Of a DNA stretch of 64,000 nt, positions 36,301 through 48,300 are shown in pieces. Where the stretch lies: positions 41,720,377 to 41,784,376 of the forward strand of contig OZ034970.1 in the NCBI GenBank assembly GCA_964030785.1. The letters run 5' to 3'. The first letter of the stretch is position 1. Each line of letters starts with the position of its first letter. The notes below the pieces were generated by a model, which saw nothing but the letters and a program-made list of their open reading frames with translations, made no database searches and was not told the origin of the DNA. Position numbers and translations under genes: made by a program. The DNA comes from Siderastrea siderea. Its lineage: Eukaryota > Cnidaria > Anthozoa > Scleractinia > Rhizangiidae.

Positions 36301-39300
36301 CTCTACTGTAAGAACTGATGATGACCTTCGCGGTTAAAGATATCAACTTAAGAAGTAAGCAGTATATATCTTTAACTGCAAGGGTGATCATCATTTCTTA
36401 TCTCATCCACAGTCCACATATTATGATTATTTCATATATTCACTAGATTTTACTTATTTAGCTCTACTTTGGCACATGGGACTAGTTCTTATGTAAGAAA
36501 CAGCTCTTTTATGGTCTGACCTTTATGATGTCTATTTTACTTGTCACTGTTTTAATTCTGCAGATGAAGCAGCAGAGGAACTGAATAAAATCCTTTTGTT
36601 GATGCTGGGCAGTGCGGTGCAGGTTAGTGCTACAAAAGTATGTTCAAAGTAATACGAAATATTTTATATGTCAAATAAGAGAATACACTTGTTTATGTAA
36701 TAAGGTAAACATAAGTCTGAATTGGATTCTTGGATTCTTGTAAAACTTGTTTCAGTGTGACAACAAGGAACACTTTATTGAGAGAATCACGCAAATGGAT
36801 GTGGATGTTCAGAAGTCATTGGTGGAATATATACAGCAGATCACAGATAACCCAGACAATGTTATTGCATTCCGCCCACAAGATTTGGCTGAGTACCCTA
36901 CAGAGTGAGTAATAGTTTAATGACTTAATGTGTGGTTCCAGAAAATATCTATGCCCACCCCATGGATGGTCGTTGGAAATACCAAGGGGGTGGGGGGTGG
37001 GGGGTGGGGGTCTAAAAAGCCAAACTCTTTAAAGGAAAGAGTGAAGTTAAACTGGAATTTCGAGAGGGTTGGAGGGAGGTTTCAAACCAGAAAAAATATG
37101 CAGGGTAAGTATGGATATTTTCTAGAACAACACAAGTTGATTTAACAACACCAAGCAGTGTTACAGTGTAGACGCGTAGGGTATCCATGCCTTACTACGA
37201 TCAAAAAATCTCTTTTATTTTTATTCACTCAAGAGCTTTAGGATGCAGTGTATGTGAAAGTGACTGAAAAGTGGCTTATTCAGTATGCAGCATGGTAGCC
37301 TGTTCCAGGCATTCAGATAGTGGAGCATGAGCAAAAAATAAAGCAAGCGAAAGAGCAGGAAAAAATGAGGGGAGGCTGGGGAAGAGGGCCATGGAATGCC
37401 TGTGAAATGTTCTCAAAGGAAGCCATTCTGGTATACCGGATTCTGGTATACCCTCTAATTGGTCAACACACAACACAAGTTGATTTAACAACACCAAGCA
37501 GTGTTACAGTGTAGACGCGTAGGGTATCCATGCCTTACTATGATCAAAAAATCTCTTTTATTTTTTCTTCGGATTTCAAAACTTTGTTTACTAAACATTC
37601 CCCAAGCAGAATTTTAAGCCTTATTTTTATGAAGAAGACTGTTTGTTTAAACTGCGATTTTCTGATTTAATGGTCTGCCATCACCGTAGAATTCCGAAAG
37701 TAACGGGGGCCATTACTTTCGGATTTTGCAGGCCAAAGGGGCCGTTACTTTCAGATAGCTGCTACTTTTGGGTAGCTGTTACTTTGGGATGGTTGAAAAA
37801 CGTTTGTACCGTAATTCAGCGCTCGTTTTTCACAAAGAGAAAGCTCAACAGAAAATGAAGAGGTCATTCAGGTTACATGTTTAGTTTATTCACTGATCCG
37901 TTTTAACAAAGCAAACTATAACAACAAAGGGCCGAATTGTTCGTTCTAGTATTGTTCATGTATTACAGTCTAGCGATCACATTGGTCCATAAGCATTTGG
38001 CTTGAGGGAAGAGAGCTTCTCTTTCAATAAGATCCTTAAATCCAGTTTCTGACAGGAAAAGGAACTGCCAGTGAAAGAAGGATCTTTTTCACAAAATGGA
38101 CAGGGCAATCATGACAAGACCTTTCTCGCGGTCTGAAAAGTACAATCATTCGTTCCTTTGTAAAATGTGGATTTGCATTGCCAACATCAGGGGAACGCGA
38201 TGACGAGATTATTCTCAGTGGACTGGAGAATTACAGCATCGGTCATTCAAGCGACGTAGAACAAATCCAAATACTTGAAGAAACATCACATTAAATTTTA
38301 TACTGACAGTAGATTTTTGTTTGAATTGTCAATTTTTTGGAAGGGACCACTACTTTCGGGGGGATCGCTTCTTTCGGGGGGGTTGTTACCTTCGGGATTT
38401 AATAGAAAAGCAAAAAAAAATATACGTTACTTTGGGGGAGCTGTTACTATCGGAGGGGCCGTTACTTTCGGAATTCTATGGTATTACACCAGAGAGGATA
38501 CAGTGACATCATTCACTCAAGAGCTTTAGGATGCAGTGTATGTGAAAGTGACTGAAAAGTGGCTTATTCAGTATGCAGCATGGTAGCCTGTTCCAGGCAT
38601 TCAGATAGTGGAGCATGAGCAAAAAATAAAGCAAGCGAAAGAGCAGGAAAAAATGAGGGGAGGCTGGGGAAGAGGGCCATGGAATGCCTGTGAAATGTTC
38701 TCAAAGGAAGCCATTCTGGTATACCGGATTCTGGTATACCCTCTAATTGGTCAACACACAAGTGTCGTCGACGCCCTCTTCCCCAGTCTCCCCTTGTTTT
38801 TTCCTGCTCTTTCGCACGCTTTATTTTTTGCTCGCGCTCCACTATCTGAATGCCTGCAACAGGCTAGCAGCGTGGGAGTTTTGAGCTTCCAGACTCTAAA
38901 ACTTGTGTTTTGCATAATTAATCAGCTGTGTTCACACACTGCATTCTAAAGTTCTTGAGTGAGTGACGTCATTGTATCCTTTCTGGTGTAATAATGGCAG
39001 ACCATTAAATTGGAAAATTACTGGTAAACAGTCTTCTTCCAAAAACTAAGGCTTTAAAGTTTGCTTGGGGAGTTTTTGGGAGAAGTTTTGAAATCTGAAG
39101 GAAAAAATGATTTTTGATCATAGTACCACTTTAGATCCCTGGCTTGGCAAAATAAAATTAATGTGTGGAATTACTGAGCATGGGGTTCATTGAGAGGTAT
39201 GTGCAGGAAATTTTTCAAGTGCTCCACCTTCTACTGCAGGGAAGAAGGTGTGATAATGTTTGGTAGCATTACTCCTTTCAAAATGAAGTTGAGTAACATG

Positions 39301-42300
39301 TACATGTACAAGTAGCGAGGTGTACCCTTAAATTATGTATGTCAGAAATACTGGCAAATAGCCTTGAAAGAATACTTAGTTATAACATGTGTGTTTAGGT
39401 TGGTTTGTTATAGTAAGGGTGATGGACATGTAGGTGTAGATTGATGGGATGTGGTTTGAGTCATCATTCTGTTTCTTTTTTTTTCCAGCCAATTGTTGCT
39501 TTATACAGAAAGTATGTTTTATCACATGACACAGCTTGCTGAGGATAGAGACAACTGTGTTGGAGTAAGTACCAAGTAAAATGCATTCACTCTTAAGAGA
39601 TCCAGAAGATAAATAATTAAATATGATAATTATTGACAAATTTATTCACTTTTGGAAAATTAAAAACTTAGCCACTACAGGAAAGTACTTATCGATATTC
39701 TTCATCTGAGTGGTCACACTTTAGGATTTCATCCACAGACTCAAAAGTTAGAACTGCCTACTACAATGTAATAAACAGGTCCACGGGAACGTTCTACTTA
39801 TCAATTACTACTGTAGGTAGGATCCTGATGGATCCTGAGTAGGATTACTGCCATTTGGGATCCTAAGTATGATCCTCCGGGATCCTGTAGGATCTGATAT
39901 AATTCACAAATCTGGAAAAAATCCTATGGGATGACCCCATGTAGGATTTCCTCAAGGGTCTTGGTAAGGTACTAACAACTCTCTAAACCAAGAAGCATAC
40001 AATTAAGTTGAAATCTTTATAAGATATTTTTTTCTAGTACCTAAGCCCTTAAATCTGGACACCTTAGGTTGAAATGTGATGGCATTTGTCAATGAGTTTT
40101 GTCGTGTTTTGTTACTTTTAAAATGGAAGTAAGTACTCTTATGTCATATTCTTCTATTTCAGATGATGTCTCATTTGTCATATGAAAGAGATGCTTTACT
40201 GCAGGATAAAGAGGTTTGTCTTTTGATAATAATGTACTCAACTTGAATGCCAATGCTTCTACAGCACCACACATGCAAGTGTGACCACTATGTATTATTC
40301 ACATCCTTTCGTGAAATTGAAGACCCAATCAGAGTTTAAGGATTATAACTTCTAGGCTGAAATCAGTTAAAATTATTTGAACAAGTAGACTTGAGTCGGT
40401 TTTCTCAGGGAAATACTTGGATTATGATTCGTTAGTCAAGCTCACTAGAGTGGTGATAATTTTTCCTGCCATGCTGCAAAGTTGACTGCTGGTGGACAAA
40501 AGAGTAACCTTACACATAAGCATACAAATTTAATGTTTAATGCTTTGGTTTTGTTTATTAACGATCACTTTCTTTATTGTTTTCTTTAAAGAGTAAGAAT
40601 CGTCGTGCATTTTCTCCTCCACTGAGTCCAACTGTGAGTCGTGACAAAGAGTTGCCGTCAGCACATGCTAACAAGGAGAAGATCAGACTCCTAACGGAGG
40701 AAATGTAAGATCAGCACTGCATGGTTGTATTCATAAAAAGTGGGCCCAATTACATTTTAGATGTTGTTGTTTTAGCAGTTGGTTGGCCTCAAAGGGAATG
40801 TCTTCCTCGTGTTATTCAGTAGTCAGTTAAAACTTACGTGTAGTCACAATGGCTACAGGTTGTTCTGTTTCTCCTAGAACCTATTACTATTCCACTAGTA
40901 AATTATTTGTTGGCAATCATTATGTGTAAGTCAGTAGCTTAGTCTTGAAAGCAGCCCACTTTATCAGTCTTTATACCCATCTTTCTGCTGACAAGTCAGT
41001 CAGTCAGTCATTCAGTCAGTCCATCTGTCCGTCCATCCATCCATCCATCCATCCATCCATCCATCCATCCATCCATCCATCCATCCATCCATCCCTCTGT
41101 CTGTCCATCAGTCCTTCAGTCAGTCAGCCAGCCAGTCAGCCAGTCAGCCGGCCAGCCAGCCAGCCAGTCAGGCAGGCAGGCAGGCAGGTAGGCAGGCAGG
41201 CAGTCAGGCAGGCAGTTGTATTTTTTTACAGTATTTTCTTGACTTTTGTGGTATTCTCTGAATTACACTGTCAATTTGATTTGCTTTGTTCATTATATTA
41301 GAGAGGAAAAGAATGTTGCCCTTGCAGAGCTGAGAGATGAGCTGCTGGCCAGCAAAAAGAGCATGGAAACACTCAGACAAGAGGTAAAAATAAAATGGAT
41401 CTAATTCCTGTCTAATGGAAATGTACTGTCCCAGTTTTCGACTACCTCCTTCTTGAACAATGTACAAGAAGCTTCATTGATCATTGTTTGCACTCATGCT
41501 CTTTTTATGTTTGCTTCTTAATTTTGCTCTTAGCTGAAACGTAACCTCTTGAATGGTCAGTGAAGTAACATGCAAAATAACCATTTCCTGTCATTTTTTC
41601 ACTTGGCTAGAACAAGAATTTGTCTCAGGATGCTCGTTGGGTCAAAGCTTACAGAGATGAGATTGATGCATTGAAGTCCAAGGTACGAAATGTTCATGTA
41701 TGAACTGTTTTCTAGATATATCAAGTGTGATAGATTGTTAAGCCCCAGTTAAAGAATCAAACATTTTTGTCCAACACATCATGTTGGATGAACATGTTTT
41801 ACTGTTTAGTTGCATCTCTCAACTTTGCATTTAAATGGTTTTCCATTGTTCATGTTTGCCTGTTTAGCCACTGAACGTTTTGTGTGACAAACAATGTTGG
41901 ACGAAAATGTTTTATCGTTTAGTCATGGCTTAACTGTGACATCTGCATGCATGTTACTATGGGGCTGGAGGCGAGTGTGATTTCTTTTTAGCAGCCAGGC
42001 TTGTATGAAATCTCTAACCAATTTAATTCTGCATGCCATTTTCAGTGGGCATCCTTGAAGTGAGAAACCTACTACTTGTGAATTGTAATATGAATTTTCA
42101 CTTGTAGTGTAAGGTAGTTCTCAGTAGTGTAGGTGTGATTTTGGTAAACATGTTATTGTTATTACATTTTTTCTTATAAAGGTGTAAGTGAAGACTTTAT
42201 TTTTAATATTTTAGACAGATAAAGTTGATAGGCTTGAGGCCGACAACCACAGATTTAAAGAAAAACTGCGGGATTTGGATTACTACAAAAAGAGAGCCGA

Positions 42301-45300
42301 GGTGGGTATTGAAAATGTCATGTAATCAACTTGAATAAACGAAAAGAGAATAACTGGTACCTAATGTTTTATGGGCTTATCCTTGTATCTTGGACCTGGT
42401 TGTAACAGCTATCTAGCACTGTCTAATTTTGAGGCTGAGAAGGACCTTAATATCAAGTAAACAAAAGTTATATGTTGGTTTGAAGTGCTGTGTTCTGTTG
42501 GTTTGTTGTTTTGACCTTTTAAGGAAATGGACAGTAGTTTGAAACCTATTCTCAGTCATCGTGTTGTGTCCTTGTATGTAGATGCCGACGGTACTTTAGT
42601 CTATACTGCTTCTCTTCATCCAGCGCATATCTGTAAAATTTATGGCTTGAAATCAGCAAACAAAATGCCTGGGGATAAGTCTTTTGATCGACTAGCACCC
42701 CTGGCTATCCATAGTGGAGTGGCAATGCGGGAATGGAAATTCTCTTAATTTTGCTTTATGCTACAGACTTTAGAGATGACTGTGCATGTAATTGCCGGCG
42801 TGCTGAGGCAATAAGATAAAAAATGACTTAAAACACAATCCCAGCAAACAAAGGCCTTGACGTAATACAGTCTAAACTGATCAATTTGGTTTGCTACAAT
42901 CATTAGTCAATTTATTTATTAGCTTTGCTGCATATCTTGTAATTACCATACTCTTCGTGAAAGACAGATTTTTTACGAGCAGGACTTCTTTCTTTGATAT
43001 CTGCAGGAACTGAAAGAGCAAAATGGAATGTTGTACGAGACGAAACTTGTACTCGAAGAACAGTTAACTGGACTCAACTCCAGGGAAGAAAGGATTGGTC
43101 AGTAAAATTTGAACTCAAAGTTTTCTTTGTAAAGTCATAATTGCAAATTTTTTGGCATGAAAACGGGTAAACAAAACTTGTGCTTGAAAAACAGCTAGCA
43201 GGACTCAACTCCAGGCAACAAAGAATTGGTCAACAAATCTTGAATTTTGTTCTTTTTTGGAAATTCAAGGTTGCATATTTTTCGCTAGATATGGCGAATC
43301 ACATCAGTTTTGGCAAATCACGATATGTAAAACCTCGCGTAAGTGTCCAGTTTACGAGAGTCTCATAAGAGGTTTTACAGTTCATATACTTGTTTTCTTG
43401 TCAAAATATAGGATAGTTATTATTGCAGATGGTTAGTTATGAATTGGGCTACTGTGAAATTTGTGTTTTGTAATTATCTGTGTTAAACTGGAAAGAAAAA
43501 GTACCAAACGGTTAGCAAAAAAAAATATTTATTTTAAAATTTTGTTTGACCTTAAAGAAATCTTGGAAGAAGAGAATAAAAAGTTGAAGTCTCACATCCA
43601 CCATCTAGCAGAGGAAAGACAGTTTGACCAGTTAAAACTAAAGGAATTGATGGAGGAAAATGCCCAGTTGATCGTGGACAAGCAAAACAGGTAATATTTA
43701 GTAGGAGTTATAACCCTAATGCATTCTCATGGCATCCTCCAGGCACTGATTATGTTCCTCTAATGTTCGGCATAGCGCACTTATGGTTTAGTTTTGCAGT
43801 ACTTTCTCCTCTTATGCAATTTCTTTTTACCTACAGTATGGCTGAGGCTGCCTCACTGACATCAGAACTTGATGCACTCCGAGGAAAGAAGTCGCCAGGT
43901 ATAGTTTACTTCACTCTGTTGTGTTTCCTAAAGTTTGCTGTTCCTACCTTGACCTAAAGCAGAAGTTGGAAAAATACATTTGTAACTAAGCGCCAAAACA
44001 GTGCTATCGCACGGTACCTTAATGTGGTCGTAGCCAGAATGCATTTTGACCCCAATTCTGACAAAAAGTTACGTTTAAAGCGGTTTTCCAAAACCAGCGT
44101 AATTATTCTGACCAACCACAACAGACACAAACAACACAATGAACCAATCAGAACTCGAAGCAAATCCATTTGGTTACGTGTGATTGGTTGAGAAATTGGC
44201 GCGAGTTATTTCAACCAATCAGAGAGCGAATTAAAGCAAAACCAAAGCAAACACGACATTAGTTGCGACACTCATTTGAAAACTGCTCTTCTACCATATT
44301 TATTCCAACTTTTACCCGAACATGTAGCCGGATATTTCTAGCAGTGCCAAACCACACACTTTCACCCCACATGGTTCGACAAGAACCCACGTAAAGTTCT
44401 TTCAGATGGGAGTTTCCACCTCCAGAATTACGTGCGACGGAGGATTATAGTAACTGGTAGATTCCCTGTGGATGTACTACTTGTCTGCTCCTCAACCCCT
44501 CTATCCTTGTGCTTGTAATCCCAGGATTTTTCTATCTCCCTAACGTTTTCCTCTTTGAAAGTGTCGACGATCCATTGAGTAATAATATTTTCCACCCTTT
44601 GAATCTTTATTCTTTTAACATCGCTCCGAAACGCTCTTGTTTCAGGATCTTCAACGTTTGCAAGTGAATTTAGCGAATCCAGGTAGGTAATTGGTAATAG
44701 GTAATTGTAGGAACTACAGTAAAGGGGAATTGACCAGTAAGTGAATTCTCTTGTGGGCGAATCTGACTGTGGACGAAGCAACTGGCTAACTTTTGAGTCT
44801 GTGGATGAAATCCTATGGTGTGACCATTCAAATGAAACTTCGTCAGCAGTACTTTCACATGGTACTATTTATATTTAAGTATTTTACAAAATGAAATTTG
44901 GGATTTGTCTCGAAGATTTTAAGCACTCTTGGGAGTGAAAGGGTTAAATTCTCAATCTCGGTTATTGAATTCTAGCTTCCTCACAGGTTCGTCACACACA
45001 GGTTTCAACAAATAACCCTGCTTTTCGCCGTACAAGGAAATTAGTTGCCATGTGACGTGCCGCGTATTTTTTGTATTTTTGTCCAAAAATATGAAAAAAA
45101 AAAAAACCATTCGGGGGCCCGTTTCTCGAAACTCCCGATAACTTTTCGGGCCCGGTAAGTATTTTTTCTAGCTCATTTATTTGTCAGCTAATGGTAATCA
45201 TTGGCCCAAACTTAGCGATATGCTTCACGAAATTATAAAGATTAAGATTTAGCTTTCAAAATCAATAAAAATTGTATAGCTATGGGAGAATATTGTGCAC

Positions 45301-48300
45301 CTAAAATATCTTTCGGGCCCGGAAAGTTATCGGGTGCTTTGAGAAACGGGCCCCAGCAACAATAAAGTTGAAGAACTTAATTAATCATTTGTCTAACGTG
45401 TGCTCGTGGAAAAATTGTTAATGGCTGAAAGGTAGAGTCAAGAGAGAAACTAATAGCTGATGGGAATGTTCTTTTTCAGTTCAATTGAAGTCCTTCGAAT
45501 GCAGAGAGAAAACCAGGAACTACGAAAAACGATCGATGAGTTAAAACACTCAGGTCAAAGGATCATTGAACTGGAAGCTGAAAATGAACAACTGCAGAAG
45601 ACGGCCATGGAGGGAAAGGCGACTGTGTACAACCTGAATCAGGTAAGAAGCAATTCGGTTGTTATAAATAAGGTTGATTGAAAAGCTGGCGTTTTATTTT
45701 TGCCTGTTTGAGAGGTGCGAAATTGATTGTTATGCCAGCACTAGTGTTCGGGGAGTGAAGTGGAGCAGCCAGTCAAGTCACGTCAATAATCGTTTGTTGA
45801 TTGCTGACTCCAGTAAATAATCCTCAAAATTGAGGGGCAGGCGTGACTGGTAAATGCAAATGTAATGTAACGGGACGTTACTCCCTCCCCCCCACCCCCC
45901 CCCCCCCCAGATAATAGGATATTGAACCCTCCAACGCAGATATTTTGTCAAACACTGATTCTACAGTTAGTGTTCAATAATTGTTGTGGCAGATACAGCG
46001 TATAGCAGACTGCTTGTCTAACGTTTGGTCCAGGCCAAGAGCCGGCAAGATGTCTGAAAATTACGTGGGTAGATGACCGGGACTGATTCATCCAGGGGGC
46101 GAATTTACGCACATATTGGCCGTGTTTTTGTCGGAAGACACATGCTTCGACTGAAACAAATTATGCGTCTTCCAAGATAAATGGGGCCATTTCATGAGAG
46201 AGCATGAGAAAATCCTTTGGCACCCAAATTATGACGTTGGGTACGGTTGTGAAATGTCTACAGAACTGGCATTTGTTTTTGCAATTAACTGCCCCTCTAA
46301 ATTATCTGTAAAGGAGATGTCTCTTGTTTGGGCACGTTGTTTTTGGTGGTACTGTGGAGGTAATGGTTTTAAGGGCGGTGCCTCCTAATACAGATGTATT
46401 TTTGCAAAGGTTATGACTATGGGGAAAAAGCAGACCTTAGCAAGGGTTACTGGAATCCAAAAAGAAAAATGTGGGAAACCACGCATTTTTCAGAGATAAT
46501 TAAGCAACCATTATTCTGAAAAAGCATTAAAGTACAAAGAATGTATGGCAATTTCTTTCCAATTTTAAGCTCAGTTATCTCTGAAAAATGCATGGCTACC
46601 CCCAATTTTCTTTTTGGATTCTGATAGCCCTTGCTAAGATCTGCTATTTCTACATAGTCATAAACCGCGTAAAAATATTGTTGTATTAGGGGGCAAATTT
46701 CATACCTTAAGAAACCCGAATATCCCGAGATACGTAGAAAGTATGCGCAGTAACAAAAGGAGGCACCGTCCTTAAGGCTTTAAAAAGCCTTGAAAATTTT
46801 TTAGGCTTTATTCGCAATGGCATGGACTTGCGTTCATAGCTGCGAGGATAATTCCTTTATGATGTTGTGTGTTATCTTGATCTTTTTTTATCGTTATTTT
46901 TATTTATTTATTTTTTAAATTAAGTCTCCCAATCAGGGCTTTTCAGACCCAATGTACAAAATAAATTTCATAAATTAGTAAATTATTAATTAGATAAATA
47001 CAAATATTTGATAAAATACCTAACTAAGAAATATTAGATAAAACTCCTAGACATTAAAATATAAAACCTTTGAAAACAGTAAATCTCCTATTTAAAGAAA
47101 ATGTATCTCAAAGAGACATTCTCTCAGTTTCTTCTTGAAGGTATGTAAGCTGTCAGCTACAGTAACCGCACGTGGTAAGGAATTCCAAAGGGTAATAGCC
47201 CTATATAAAAAAGTGCGTTGTCCGGAGGCTGATTTATAACCTGGGATATTCAAACTGTCCTTCTTTCTCGTGTTACGGTCATGCACAACAGAACGTAGTG
47301 TAGACATAGTGATCATCGTGTAGACAGAAACGTAAGTTTATCCCTTTACCCACATCTGCAGTTCACTATTGTAAAAGGTTTTATTATATAATCTCCGTCA
47401 ATTTGACATCTGTCTTCATGTGTTTTGCAGGATTTGGCCAGACTAAAGGCACAGGGACTGCAACAAGAGAATGATATGAACAAACTGCGAGCCACCCTAA
47501 AGAAACAACACGAAGAGCTGCAAACATCCGCGGATAATATGCTGAACTTGTCAGGAGAATTGCGAGGAAAAGACGAAGAAATAGCGCAAATAGAAGAACA
47601 GAGTTTACTGTAAGTTTGCTGATCACATGGAGGTAGTGCATGTAGCAAGTCGGTCTTGTAGTAAAACACTCCAGTATGCAGTCTTTCTTCCCTGTGGATA
47701 TTGTATTAAGGGGGCTTTCAATAACGTGCGAAGCCAAACCAATCCGTTTCCGTTTTTCACTGTGGGTAAAATACCATAGTTTGTGGACCATTGGACTCAC
47801 TTCTTGAAGATTTCACTCACCTTGAATAATGTCTTTTTCAGTCATTTCCAACTCGCAGAGGAAAAACTGAGGGATCTTGATGGCGTGGCCGAGGAGCTGA
47901 AGGAAAAGGAAGCAAAAATAACAGAGTTGAACCAAGAGGCCGTGCAAACACAAGAAAAAATTACAGAACTCAGCCGGCTCGCGGAGGAGAGAGAAGCAAA
48001 TGTCATGGAACTTTATCATCGCGTGAAGGAGAACGAGCAAGAAATAACTAATCTTGCAAAACAATCCGAGACCAAAGACGAAAAGATCGCGGAGTTAACA
48101 AAGTTAGTTCAGTCAAAGGAGGAGAAGCTTGCAGATTTGAACTTAGAAGTACGGGAGAGAAAGAAAGAAGTTTGTGACTTACAAGAACTGGTCAAGGAGA
48201 AAGAAGATGTAGTTGCAAAGATAAATCAAAAGATCAAAGATAGGGAAGAAACCATTGCCGAGTTGAAAGAAAGTATTGAAGCTAAAGACAGACGTCTTCA

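Larger units (their letters stand above)
37129..39133. mobile_element. Scrambled, nested TIR element (family F with G inside)
   Basis: Right end GATCATAGTACCACTTTA (inverted) and a left part at 37535-37682 match the element at 49319-49645 (AAAGTGGTACTATGATCAAA). Family G (37683-38482) is inserted in it. A 250-bp block occurs twice without visible change (37223-37472, 38511-38760), a 95-bp block occurs twice (37129-37222, 37464-37560), and 38770-38870 is an inverted relative of 38587-38690. Confidence 0.75.

Noticed and set aside
38275..38949. Open frames of 84-113 codons
   Set aside because: They lie in repeated blocks of nested TIR elements and show no domain; the duplicated block gives the same peptide twice.
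40945..41301. 118-codon frame rich in Ser, Pro and His
   Set aside because: Created by the tetranucleotide microsatellite; its end overlaps the real exon 10 only by chance.
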